Of a DNA stretch of 52,810 nucleotides, positions 37,039-45,284 are shown piece after piece (within the stretch, counting starts at the first letter, position 1; each line of letters starts with the position of its first letter). The notes beneath the pieces are model-generated. The model saw only the letters and a program-made list of their open reading frames with translations, searched no databases and was not told the DNA's origin. A program made the translations under genes and the position numbers. The DNA is from Anaerosalibacter bizertensis (GTDB taxonomy: Bacteria > Bacillota > Clostridia > Tissierellales > Sporanaerobacteraceae). Location: assembly GCF_009696605.1 (NCBI RefSeq), contig NZ_VULR01000015.1, forward strand, positions 1 to 52,810, given 5' to 3'.

Positions 37039-38058
37039 CTATTTTAATTTTTTACAAGATTCTCTTTTTAATAGTTCAGTTTTAAATACTATATGTTGTT
37101 GTTCTTTTTTATCTTCTATTAAATGAAATAATATTTCTGCACTCTTTCTACCCATTTCTTCTATTGGTTGTTTCACTGTAGTTATAGATGGATGGAAATA
37201 CTCTGAGTATTCAATTCCATCAAATCCAACTATAGATATATCTTCAGGAATCCTTAAACCTCTGCTTAAGATTGCCTTTGAAGCACCTATTGCCATTATG
37301 TCTGAAGTAACAAATACTGCTGTTATGCCTAAACCTTTGTCCAACAATCTACTCATAGATTCATAGCCAGATTTAAAGGTATAATGGGCAAAGGATATGA
37401 GTTCTTCATTATATTCTATTCCATTTGCTTTTAAGGCCTTTTTATATCCTTCCTGTCTAAGCCTTCCTACGTTTTTGTCCCCTTCTCCAGTACTAATTAA
37501 TCCAATCTTTTCATGTCCTAGCTTACATAGATAGTCTACTGCTTCAAAAGCTGCAATTTCGTTTTCTATTATGACACTGGAGAACACATCCTTATTTACT
37601 TCTTCAGTTATATTTATAGATGTTAAAACTATAGGAGTTTTTAAATTCAGTAGTTGATTGTTTTCTAAATCATCGAAATCTCCTCCAAGGCAGATCAAGC
37701 CTTTTAGTCTCTTTTCCTTTATAAGTTCTATAGCGACTTCAATATCGTTAGAGTTTTTCTCATTGTAATGGAGTATCATAGAATAATCTTTTTTATTTAT
37801 TTCTTCTTCCACAGCCTTTATCATCTGTGAAAAAAATGGGTTATGGATACCTTTAACTAAAACCCCAATATTGTTTGTACTACTCCTCTTTAAATTCCTT
37901 GCACTATTGTTAGGAATATAGTTGTATTCCTCAATTATCTCCAAAACTTTTTCCCTAGTCTTGGCTCCTACATCTGGATGATCGTTTAAAACTCGGGATA
38001 CAGTACTTACCCCAACACCTGCAATCTCTGCAATATCTTTTATGCTCAAATCAGCCAT
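37039..38058 (-). CDS. malR: LacI-family repressor of the maltodextrin operon
   Basis: The product is 339 residues. The HTH (about 5-30) is IKDIAEIAGVGVSTVSRVLN, with the hinge helix segment NNSARNLKRSSTNNIGVLVK. A periplasmic-binding-protein-like ligand domain follows, with AIGASKAILSRGLRIPEDIS and SIVGFDGIEYSEYFHPSITT regions. It is the first gene of the operon, so it is autoregulated through the repeated operator at 38083-38118. The ligand is probably maltose or a maltooligosaccharide; the symbol is by context. Confidence 0.88.
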   Translation of the reverse strand: MADLSIKDIAEIAGVGVSTVSRVLNDHPDVGAKTREKVLEIIEEYNYIPNNSARNLKRSSTNNIGVLVKGIHNPFFSQMIKAVEEEINKKDYSMILHYNEKNSNDIEVAIELIKEKRLKGLICLGGDFDDLENNQLLNLKTPIVLTSINITEEVNKDVFSSVIIENEIAAFEAVDYLCKLGHEKIGLISTGEGDKNVGRLRQEGYKKALKANGIEYNEELISFAHYTFKSGYESMSRLLDKGLGITAVFVTSDIMAIGASKAILSRGLRIPEDISIVGFDGIEYSEYFHPSITTVKQPIEEMGRKSAEILFHLIEDKKEQQHIVFKTELLKRESCKKLK

Positions 38059-38082
38059 AGCATCACTCTTCCATATGTTTTA

Positions 38083-38118
38083 GGGAACGTTACCGAAAAC
38101 GTTACCGGAAACGTTCCC
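38083..38118. promoter_or_regulatory. Three-unit operator of the LacI-type maltodextrin regulator
   Basis: Tandem 12-bp units: AACGTTACCGAA (38086-38097), AACGTTACCGGA (38098-38109), then AACGTTCCC (38110-38118). The outer ends GGGAACGTT and AACGTTCCC are also mirror images, so the whole is a palindromic array. It lies 16 nt past the -10 of the operon promoter, over the start site and leader. Confidence 0.8.
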
Positions 38119-38134
38119 AATTTCTTTTAATATC

Positions 38135-38162
38135 ATTATACCACACCTTTTTAAATTTTCAA
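38135..38162 (-). promoter_or_regulatory. Promoter of the maltodextrin operon
   Basis: Minus strand TTGAAA (38162-38157), a 16-bp spacer ending in TGG, then TATAAT (38140-38135). It is an extended -10 promoter just upstream of the operator array. Confidence 0.8.
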
Positions 38163-38182
38163 ATATTAATTTATGAATAAAA

Positions 38183-38221
38183 GAAATAAGGCAAACTATA
38201 CAAATCAGTCTGCCCTATTTC
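38183..38221 (-). terminator. Terminator of the RocB-like gene
   Basis: 15-bp arms at 38183-38197 and 38207-38221 pair with two G-U wobbles when read as minus-strand RNA. A CTTTTATTC tail follows. The two wobbles favour function on one strand. It lies 10 nt past the stop. Confidence 0.7.
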
Positions 38222-38230
38222 TATACCACA

Positions 38231-39877
38231 TTATTTCAATAAATTTATAATAGTATTGTAAACAATTTCTGGTGCTACATTGAAGGAATAGTCTTTTTCC
38301 AATCTCTCTGTAAATTTATGAGCATCTTTACCAAAAGGCCCTATATTCAGTACAGGAAGATTTAGCTCTTGCAAATCTTCAATAGGTAGTTTATATTTTG
38401 TTCCAAATCCCGGCATATTGTTTTTCAAGGATTCAATAGCTTCTTCTTCCCTTGGAGCTGCTGCGTAGCTTAAATCAGAAATATAAGGATAGAATTTCTT
38501 AACTTTGATATCGTATTTAGAATCTGTGTTTTCAACAGTTTCCTTCACTGTATTTAAAAGTTTTTCTTCTAGTTTAGATTTACCTTCTACATATATATGT
38601 GGATAATATGGTGGTGAGAAGAATACTACAACTACAGGATCTTTATCTGACCACATATTGTGAACACCTTCTACTATTTTTAGTGCAAAGTCTCTATCGT
38701 CTACATTAGGATCATCCAGTAGTTCCTTATTTAAATCTTCTATTAGCTTATCTACTTCTTCCCCTCTTTCTTCCTTTACCTTCTTATATAGTTCGTCATA
38801 GGACATAACCCTTGATTTCCAAGGTAGCTTTTCATATGGAAACTTATTTGAATCACAGTATTTTTTATATTCTACATTTAAATTGTCAATTACCTTTTGG
38901 AAGGCTAGGTCTGCTCCTTCAATTACCTTAGCCATAACTTCATCTGGAGTACTTACATGGGTACCATAGTTAAAGTAAAGATGGCTAGTCTTTGCTGTTT
39001 GAACAGAATACTCTGGTTTTAAATCTTGTTGTCTTAAAGTAATCGGAGGTACAGTAACTTCTCCTTCTGCTTCGTCACAGTATTTAGTATTTAAATCTAT
39101 TTCATTAGTTATAGCTGAAGATATTAGGTTAGAGTCTATTCCCTTGAAAGGATCCCCTGCATGGGTCTCTGCTCCAACTATATAGAATGTAGGCATTAGC
39201 TTTCCTACAGTACCTACATATACATATCTAGTATTATCCCCTTCATATCTTGCTGCACTATAGTCTGTATCAAGTACTGCTAGATATTCAAAGTTTTCTT
39301 TGTTTTTCAATTTAACTAGCTCAGGAACTACTGAAAGCATACCACCAGAGTTCCCTTCTTCATCACATACTCCTGCAAATACTATATTTCCTTCAAAATT
39401 TTCTACATCATTGGAGATTTCTTCTATTAAAGTCATAAGGGTAGCTACTCCACATTTCATATCGAATATACCTCTACCAAATAAATACTCTCCAGACTCT
39501 AAATCTTTAACTACATCTTCTGGAAGAGGTCTTCCTTTAAATTTCTCTACTAATTCTAAAGGTTTAGTAGCATATTCTTTTAAATCACCATAGTCAGATA
39601 TTCCTACAGTATCTATATGGCCAATCAAAATAACTGTTTTATTACTATTCCCTTTTTCTCCTTTAACCATAGCCATTACACTTTTTCTTCCAAGAGGATC
39701 ATCTATTACATCTACATAGTCAACATATTCTGGATGTTTTTTAAAATAATCCATTTCCATAAACTTTTCATATACCTTGTCAGCTACATTGTTTTCTTCT
39801 TTTGTTCCTACAACTCCTCGAATTTCTGTTAATTTTATTGTAAGATTTTTGATCTTTTTACTTATATCTTTATTCAT
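38231..39877 (-). CDS. RocB-like M20 family metallo-hydrolase
   Basis: The product is 548 residues, the long RocB-type M20 form. Zinc site motifs are VILIGHIDTVGISDYG (His and Asp, about residue 85), YLFGRGIFDMKCGVATL (bridging Asp, about 137) and GVCDEEGNSGGML (general base and ligand Glu, about 175). The family is named for B. subtilis RocB of arginine use, but its reaction is not settled; hydrolysis of an N-acyl amino acid or peptide is likely. It is downstream of an aminotransferase and a sodium symporter on the same strand. The RBS is AGGAGG. A paralogue is at 47050. Confidence 0.88.
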   Translation of the reverse strand: MNKDISKKIKNLTIKLTEIRGVVGTKEENNVADKVYEKFMEMDYFKKHPEYVDYVDVIDDPLGRKSVMAMVKGEKGNSNKTVILIGHIDTVGISDYGDLKEYATKPLELVEKFKGRPLPEDVVKDLESGEYLFGRGIFDMKCGVATLMTLIEEISNDVENFEGNIVFAGVCDEEGNSGGMLSVVPELVKLKNKENFEYLAVLDTDYSAARYEGDNTRYVYVGTVGKLMPTFYIVGAETHAGDPFKGIDSNLISSAITNEIDLNTKYCDEAEGEVTVPPITLRQQDLKPEYSVQTAKTSHLYFNYGTHVSTPDEVMAKVIEGADLAFQKVIDNLNVEYKKYCDSNKFPYEKLPWKSRVMSYDELYKKVKEERGEEVDKLIEDLNKELLDDPNVDDRDFALKIVEGVHNMWSDKDPVVVVFFSPPYYPHIYVEGKSKLEEKLLNTVKETVENTDSKYDIKVKKFYPYISDLSYAAAPREEEAIESLKNNMPGFGTKYKLPIEDLQELNLPVLNIGPFGKDAHKFTERLEKDYSFNVAPEIVYNTIINLLK

Positions 39878-39981
39878 TTTTCAAATACCTCCTAAGGTGA
39901 CAATATAATAAAAGTATATTAAAAGATGCTATTTCCTAACTACTATTTTTGCATTCTTGCTAATTCTAATCATGTGAATAA

Positions 39982-41160
39982 TTATCTTTTTCTTAGTTTA
40001 TCAAAGGCAAATTTAAGTTTTTCTCCTGCTTCTACAATATCTTCATATGATCTAGAGTAAGCTAATCGTATATGCCCTTTTCCAAATTCTCCAAATGATG
40101 AACCGGGAACTCCTACTACTCCAACTTCTTCCAATAAATATTCTGCAACCTCAACATCTGATAATCCAAAAGAAGTAATTTTGGGAAACATATAAAAAGC
40201 TCCTTCAGGTTTAACAATTTGTAATCCTTTGATTTTGGATAAATCTTCATAAAAACGATCACCTCGGCGTTTAAACTCGGTAACCATATTCTCTATATAT
40301 TTATCTCCATTATTAAAAGCTTCTACAGCACCATATTGGGCAAAAGCTGTAGCACATGTAGATAGGTTTTGATGCACTTTGTTGATATATCTAATCATAT
40401 GATCTGGTCCTAATACATAACCAATTCTCCAACCCGTCATTGAAAAAGACTTTGAAGTTGACTTAACTACTAAAGTACGCTCTTTCATGTTTGGCAATGT
40501 ACTTATTGAAACATGTTCCCCTTCATAATTAAATTCATCATAACATTCGTCTGAAATAACTACTAAATCATTTTCAATTGCAATATCTGCTATTAATTGA
40601 AGTTCTTCTTTTGACAACACATACCCAGTAGGATTATTTGGTGAATTAATTAAAAGCATCTTAGTCTTTGAAGTAATTCTTTTTCTAATTTCATTAATAT
40701 CTAATTTCCAATTATTATCAATATATACTGGAACCTCTACTAACTTAACTCCTGTAATTAGAGCCATTTCAGAATAAGCTGAGAAAAAAGGACTAGTACA
40801 AAGTAACTCTTCACCAGCATCCATATAGGCTAGTAAAATTGCAGAAAGTGCTTCACAAGCTCCTGCTGTTACTGTGATTTCAGTTTCAGAATCATATTCT
40901 AATCCAAATCTTCTTTTTTCTTTATTAATAATAGCTTCCCTTAAAGGACGAATCCCATTTATATCTGTGTAGTGGACGTGCTCATTATCCAATGCTTTTT
41001 TTACTGCCTTTTTTGCCATTTCAGGAGAATCAAAATCAGGCCGTCCAATCTCCATATGAATAATTCTTTTGCCTTCTTCTTCTAAAGCATTTGCCTTGGT
41101 GAAAATTTCATATAATCCACCAAATTTAATATCTTTAATCCTAGAATTACTACTTCTCAT
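39982..41160 (-). CDS. PLP-dependent class I aminotransferase
   Basis: The product is 392 residues, fold type I subgroup (AspC/PatA-like). N-terminal HMEIGRPDFDSPEMAKKAV, NNPTGYVLS (about 170), ISDECYDEF and the PLP lysine motif VKSTSKSFSMTGWRIGY (Lys at about 236) are seen, and the C-terminal Arg of GHIRLAYSRS binds substrate carboxylate. It transfers amino groups between an amino acid and a keto acid. The substrate is uncertain. It sits between a symporter and a RocB-like hydrolase, suggesting amino-acid catabolism. Confidence 0.9.
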   Translation of the reverse strand: MRSSNSRIKDIKFGGLYEIFTKANALEEEGKRIIHMEIGRPDFDSPEMAKKAVKKALDNEHVHYTDINGIRPLREAIINKEKRRFGLEYDSETEITVTAGACEALSAILLAYMDAGEELLCTSPFFSAYSEMALITGVKLVEVPVYIDNNWKLDINEIRKRITSKTKMLLINSPNNPTGYVLSKEELQLIADIAIENDLVVISDECYDEFNYEGEHVSISTLPNMKERTLVVKSTSKSFSMTGWRIGYVLGPDHMIRYINKVHQNLSTCATAFAQYGAVEAFNNGDKYIENMVTEFKRRGDRFYEDLSKIKGLQIVKPEGAFYMFPKITSFGLSDVEVAEYLLEEVGVVGVPGSSFGEFGKGHIRLAYSRSYEDIVEAGEKLKFAFDKLRKR

Positions 41161-41249
41161 ATTATCACTTTTCCTTTCTTAAATAATTAAATAGAGGAGC
41201 CATTTTTCATTACAAATAACTTTTATTATTTTCAATTAATTATCTATAT

Positions 41250-42692
41250 TTATTTTTCAGTTGCACTAGTATATTTAGCCCATGAGTCTTCAAAATACGG
41301 AGCATACTTTTCTAATTCTTGTGGCTCTGTCATAAGAGATACTATGATTACCAATGCTAAACTTAATGGAATACTTAAAAATAATGGTGGCCAACTTACT
41401 TTTATAACACTTTCTAAAATTAAATAGGAAATACCTCCCCCTAACATAGCAGCAATAATTCCTGAATTAGTTGCTCTTTTCCAAAACATCGTTGCAAATA
41501 CTGGAACTAATAATCCGCCAGCTGCTAAAGAATAGCCAATTAAAAGTAATTCAATAACATCTGGTAGTAATACAGCAAATAATGTTGCAATCAAGCTTAT
41601 TATAACAATTAAAATACGTGTTAAACGTAATCCAGATTTATCATCTAGTTTTTTCCCTCTTAAAGGTTCTAACACATCCTTGCTAAAGCAAGTTACAGCA
41701 TTTAAGGCACAAGAAGCTGCTGTACTCATAGTAGCAGAAATAACTGATGCTACTAATACTCCAATTAATCCAGTTGGAAGTATTTTTACAATGCTTATTG
41801 CAAGAATTTGTTGTGCATTTGCTTCAGGAAACAGCAAGAAAGCAGACATGCCAACAAAAATAACTGGAATTGCTATAAAAATATAGAATACTCCACCTAG
41901 CAATGTTGATTTCCAGGTAACATCTAAATTTTTAGATGAAGCTATTCCTATGAATCCCGCTTGTGTGGTAAATCCCGTTAAAGCCGTAGGAATAATTATA
42001 GTACCTATAATTGTTCCCCAACCCATCACTCCAAAATCTCGAAAAGCATCTGGTATTGAACTCATTAATACACTCCATCCGCCAACTGCCTTTATTGATA
42101 ATGGCATTAATATTCCAGCAAATCCCAAAATCATGATTGCTACTTGAATTATATTTATCTGAAATACAGACTTTAATCCTCCTGATAATGTATAGATAGT
42201 TACAATAACTGCTGTAATAATCATACTAGTTTTAAAGTCCCAGCCAAGGATTAATCTAAGAACTGTTCCTGTAGCTAATAGATTTGATGCAACAAACCCA
42301 GTATAAGCTAAGAAATTAGTGATACCAGCAAATATTTTAGGAAATTTTCCAAATCTATTTCCTATATAACCACCTATTGTAATAGAGTCTTTACGCTTCA
42401 TTGCTCTATACATTCTTGGAGCAAATGGGGCCGCTACCCACATTCCGATAATATTTGAAATTGCAAACCAACTTCCTCCAAGTCCACTCTGATAGCCATA
42501 AGTAGTATTTCCAACTGTTGCAGGCCCTCCTGCCATATTGGCAGTTCTTCCAACTGCAGCTGTAAAAATCCCAAATCCTTCTCCACCAGCAAGTGCATCC
42601 TTATTCGTATGTACTTGCTTAGATACTATTGAACCGATAATTATTAATAGACCAAAATAAACAATTATTATGAATATATCAAATGAACCCAT
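41250..42692 (-). CDS. Sodium:solute symporter (SSS family)
   Basis: About 480 residues from the ATG at 42692, which has AAGGAGG 7 nt upstream; an earlier in-frame ATG lies before that RBS. It is almost entirely hydrophobic with about 13 helices. SSS features include GRTANMAGGPATVGNTTYGYQ near the N-terminus, FAPRMYRAMKRKDSITIGGY and TIYTLSGGLKSVFQINIIQ. The substrate is probably an amino acid or organic acid. It is the first gene of a likely unit with the aminotransferase and RocB-like gene, downstream of a sigma-54 promoter and activator gene. Confidence 0.9.
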   Translation of the reverse strand: MGSFDIFIIIVYFGLLIIIGSIVSKQVHTNKDALAGGEGFGIFTAAVGRTANMAGGPATVGNTTYGYQSGLGGSWFAISNIIGMWVAAPFAPRMYRAMKRKDSITIGGYIGNRFGKFPKIFAGITNFLAYTGFVASNLLATGTVLRLILGWDFKTSMIITAVIVTIYTLSGGLKSVFQINIIQVAIMILGFAGILMPLSIKAVGGWSVLMSSIPDAFRDFGVMGWGTIIGTIIIPTALTGFTTQAGFIGIASSKNLDVTWKSTLLGGVFYIFIAIPVIFVGMSAFLLFPEANAQQILAISIVKILPTGLIGVLVASVISATMSTAASCALNAVTCFSKDVLEPLRGKKLDDKSGLRLTRILIVIISLIATLFAVLLPDVIELLLIGYSLAAGGLLVPVFATMFWKRATNSGIIAAMLGGGISYLILESVIKVSWPPLFLSIPLSLALVIIVSLMTEPQELEKYAPYFEDSWAKYTSATEK

Positions 42693-42936
42693 AAATATCC
42701 TCCTTATATAATACACTTATAATTAAATTATAATTTTCCTTTATTAACAATAGTTTTTAAGTCAATTTAAATCTTTTCTTGATTATTAAATTCTTTACAA
42801 GCATTAAAAAAGTTAAAGTACATGCACTACTAAATTGTATAACTTTAGTAGCTGGAACTATTGCAGTAAATTTAGATAAATCATTAAATAAAGCTGATTA
42901 ACAGAATATAAATACTTGAATGTTAATACTAATTAG

Positions 42937-43050
42937 GAGGGCTTTGCAAATCTATAAAATTAAAATATGAAATTTAAAATCTCATTTTTAATGAGCTATC
43001 GCTCTATACTTTTTTATTTAATTTTATAGATCAAATTATGCAATTCCCTC
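42937..43050. ncRNA. Structured leader element of unknown type, ahead of the SSS symporter
   Basis: Nested helices: GAGGG (42937-42941) with CCCTC (43046-43050); TTGCA (42944-42948) with TGCAA (43039-43043); TCTATAAAATTAAA (42951-42964) with TTTAATTTTATAGA (43017-43030). In the apex CTCAT/ATGAG (42981-42985, 42991-42995) and GAGC/GCTC (42993-42996, 43001-43004) share bases and exclude each other. It lies within the transcript expected from the sigma-54 promoter, so it may be a cis-acting RNA. A small palindromic mobile repeat is the alternative. It matches no riboswitch I recognise. Confidence 0.45.
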
Positions 43051-43141
43051 AAGTAATTATATTTATATAAAAATTTAATCACCTCCTATGAGATATTTCA
43101 ATAGTTTCATAATTCTTTATTGTTTGTATATTAAGTATTAT

Positions 43142-43158
43142 TGCAAACATCATACCAA
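43142..43158 (-). promoter_or_regulatory. Sigma-54 (-24/-12) promoter
   Basis: Minus strand TTGGTATG-ATGT-TTGCA. The GG and GC are separated by exactly 10 bp, close to the consensus TTGGCACG-N4-TTGCW. It lies between the sigma-54 activator gene and the SSS symporter and points at the latter. Confidence 0.7.
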
Positions 43159-43274
43159 TCATAAACTATTGAGTTTTATTTCCTTTCTCAATGGCTGTAT
43201 ATCAATATTCATATTTTTATTTTGAAAGTTTTTATGATATTATTTTAATAATTTATTATAATTTTATAAATAAA

Positions 43275-43314
43275 AAGACAGAAAACGCAAAGTTTTCTTT
43301 GCGTTTTCTGTCTT
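43275..43314 (-). terminator. Terminator of the sigma-54 activator gene
   Basis: A perfect 18-bp stem, AAGACAGAAAACGCAAAG (43275-43292) with its complement at 43297-43314, and a TTTT loop. A T-rich tail follows on the minus strand. Confidence 0.88.
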
Positions 43315-43335
43315 CTTATTTATAAATATTACATT

Positions 43336-44697
43336 TTATTTAATTTCAATTCCATAAGTATCTATTTTATATTTTAAACTTTGTCTTGATATTTTTAATA
43401 ATTGAGCTGCTTCAGTTATAGTAGAACTACTTTTCAATGCTAATTCAATATATCCTTTTTCATAATCATCAACTGCATCATTCAAACAGAAATTACTATT
43501 TATACTAATTCTCGATGCTTTTTCTTGTTCTTTAGGTATTATATAATTTGGTAATTGCTCTTCCTCTATAATGTCATCTTCAGTAAAATTAAAGACACTT
43601 TCAATAACATGTTTTAATTCCCTTACATTACCTGGCCAATTATATTCCATAAATAAATCCATAACATCTTTGCTAACACCTTTTATATTTTTTCCCATTT
43701 TAAAATTGTATTCATTTATAAAACTATCTACCAGTAGAGGTATATCTTCTTTCCTTTCTCTAAGAGGTGGTATATGGATTAGGACTACACCTAATCTGTA
43801 GAAAAGATCCCTTCTCATTTTATTGTTTTCTAAGACTGAATAGATATCTTCATTTAAAATAGAAATAAGCTTTACATCAACATTTATTAAATCCTTACCA
43901 CCAACCCGTCTAAAAGATTCGTTTTCTACTGTTCTAAGTAATTTAGATTGTAGATTTATATCCATAGAATTTATCTCATCTAATACTAAGGTACCGCCAT
44001 CTGCCATCTCAAAAAGTCCCATTTTATTTTCTGCACCTGTGAAACTTCCTCTTGTAGTGCCGAAGAAAGTACTTTCTCCTAATGTTAATGGTATTGCTGA
44101 ACAGTTTTGTACAATAAAAGGATTGTCCTTTCTTAGACTATGATTGTGTATAGATTGGGCTATTAGTTCCTTACCTGTACCTGTCTCTCCATATATCATA
44201 ACAGGCGAGTTGGTTTGAGCAGCTTTAAGGGTCCTATTTTTCACTTTAATCATAGCATCATTTTTGGTTAGAATATCATCTATAGTAAATACATGATTTT
44301 TTTTCTTAGTTATATCTTCATATTTACTATTTTCTATGTCACGAATACTTTTATAGATATACCTGTTAATATCTACTGCACCTATTACTTCATTTCCCTC
44401 TTTTATAGGTAGAGTAGTAGATATAACAGTTACAGTTCTTTCTTTGAAAATATTTAAGTACTGCTTTTCATTTATTATTGGTTCTTTATTCTTTAACACT
44501 CTCATGATTGTACTAGTTTTTTCGTCCAAATGTTGATGTAATTCTAATATATGGAGTCCTACTGGATCCTTTACTATTCTACTTCCCAAACTTCTAAATA
44601 CTTTATAGTATTCTATATATCCCTCCTTGTCAGTAACAACTAGAAAATCTATATGGTTAAATAGTGTGGGAATAATTTCTACATCTGTTTTCCGCAT
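43336..44697 (-). CDS. Sigma-54-dependent transcriptional activator with PAS sensor
   Basis: The product is 453 residues. An N-terminal PAS-like sensor (about 10-125, FLVVTDKEGYIEYYKVF) precedes the AAA+ domain (about 150-380). Walker A is GETGTGKELIAQSIH (about 170), the sigma-54 contact loop is GSFTGAENK (about 220; usual GAFTGA with Ala changed to Ser), and Walker B is GGTLVLDEIN. The C-terminal Fis-type HTH_8 (about 415-453) ends ITEAAQLLKISRQSLKYKID. It is expected to activate the -24/-12 promoter at 43142-43158 and so the symporter-aminotransferase-RocB genes. The effector sensed is unknown. Confidence 0.92.
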   Translation of the reverse strand: MRKTDVEIIPTLFNHIDFLVVTDKEGYIEYYKVFRSLGSRIVKDPVGLHILELHQHLDEKTSTIMRVLKNKEPIINEKQYLNIFKERTVTVISTTLPIKEGNEVIGAVDINRYIYKSIRDIENSKYEDITKKKNHVFTIDDILTKNDAMIKVKNRTLKAAQTNSPVMIYGETGTGKELIAQSIHNHSLRKDNPFIVQNCSAIPLTLGESTFFGTTRGSFTGAENKMGLFEMADGGTLVLDEINSMDINLQSKLLRTVENESFRRVGGKDLINVDVKLISILNEDIYSVLENNKMRRDLFYRLGVVLIHIPPLRERKEDIPLLVDSFINEYNFKMGKNIKGVSKDVMDLFMEYNWPGNVRELKHVIESVFNFTEDDIIEEEQLPNYIIPKEQEKASRISINSNFCLNDAVDDYEKGYIELALKSSSTITEAAQLLKISRQSLKYKIDTYGIEIK

Positions 44698-44840
44698 ATT
44701 CTATGTAATACCCCCTTTTTTATATAGAAATGAAGAATATTGTAGTATATATTTTAATTTTATATTATCATTACTATTTCTAATATTCAAATAATATATT
44801 TTTTATAATAGCCTAATTGATTTTGTGGGATGTTTTTCTA

Positions 44841-44870
44841 TTGAATAAAATAATAATTTAATGATATAAT
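44841..44870 (+). promoter_or_regulatory. Promoter of the small coiled-coil gene
   Basis: TTGAAT (44841-44846), an 18-bp spacer, then TATAAT (44865-44870). It is about 34 nt before the likely start codon. Confidence 0.6.
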
Positions 44871-44903
44871 AAAAATAGTTTACATATGGGGGTGTATAAT
44901 GGG

Positions 44904-45179
44904 GTGGTTGATAAAAATAATATGAACATGATAAATGAACAATTGTTTGAATTTATGACAAAAATATATAATGAAATGCAAGAAGGATTTAAACAAGTCA
45001 ATTTAAAAATAGATGGTGTAGAGAATGAAGCTAAAAAAACAAATACTAAAATTGAACATGAAGTTATATCTAAATTAGATGCCTTATTTGATGGACACAA
45101 ACAAAATTCTGATAAATTAGATAGAATTGAGGAAGAAGTGTCTAAACATGAGGAAATAATACTCAGGAGAATAAAGTAA
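44904..45179 (+). CDS. Small coiled-coil protein, function unknown
   Basis: About 91 residues from the GTG at 44904, with GGGGGTG 9 nt upstream. The ATG at 44886 is possible but overlaps that RBS. The sequence is highly charged and helical: QLFEFMTKIYNEMQEGFKQV, then LKIDGVENEAKK and LDRIEEEVSKHEEIILRRIK, with hydrophobic residues spaced for a coiled coil. There is no membrane segment or signal. Proteins of this kind, with the E-L/Q-G-F-K-Q-V pattern, are common and uncharacterised in Clostridia. It is the only plus-strand gene in this region and has its own promoter and a very strong terminator. Confidence 0.7.
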   Translation: MVDKNNMNMINEQLFEFMTKIYNEMQEGFKQVNLKIDGVENEAKKTNTKIEHEVISKLDALFDGHKQNSDKLDRIEEEVSKHEEIILRRIK

Positions 45180-45228
45180 AACAAAACATTTCACAGGTAG
45201 GAATACCTGTGAAATGTTTTGTTTTACT
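45175..45228. terminator. Very long bidirectional terminator
   Basis: A perfect 25-bp stem (45175-45199 with 45204-45228) capped by a GGAA tetraloop. The stop codon of the small coiled-coil gene lies inside the left arm. It also serves the amidohydrolase gene from the other side. Confidence 0.88.
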
Positions 45229-45284
45229 GAAAAAAATAATCATACCGTTGTTAGCATAATCCCTAATATTCAAATCAAACAATT

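Larger units (their letters stand above)
42693..43335. other. Long leader/intergenic region ahead of the SSS symporter
   Basis: About 640 nt without a convincing gene. Reading towards the symporter it holds the activator's terminator (43275-43314), an inverted repeat ATTGAG/CTCAAT (43168-43173, 43187-43192), a sigma-54 promoter (43142-43158) and a large multi-helix palindrome (42937-43050). The remaining 240 nt before the symporter show nothing clear. Confidence 0.65.

Noticed and set aside
42761-42900. A stop-bounded plus-strand frame encoding IKKVKVHALLNCITLVAGTI and ending at 42900, possibly a transposase C-terminus
   Set aside because: It is only about 45 codons, has no start or RBS, and I could not match it firmly to a transposase family.
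44858-45184. Minus-strand open frame opposite the small coiled-coil gene
   Set aside because: The plus-strand frame has a promoter, an RBS and a correctly oriented coiled-coil product; the minus-strand one is its hydrophobic mirror.
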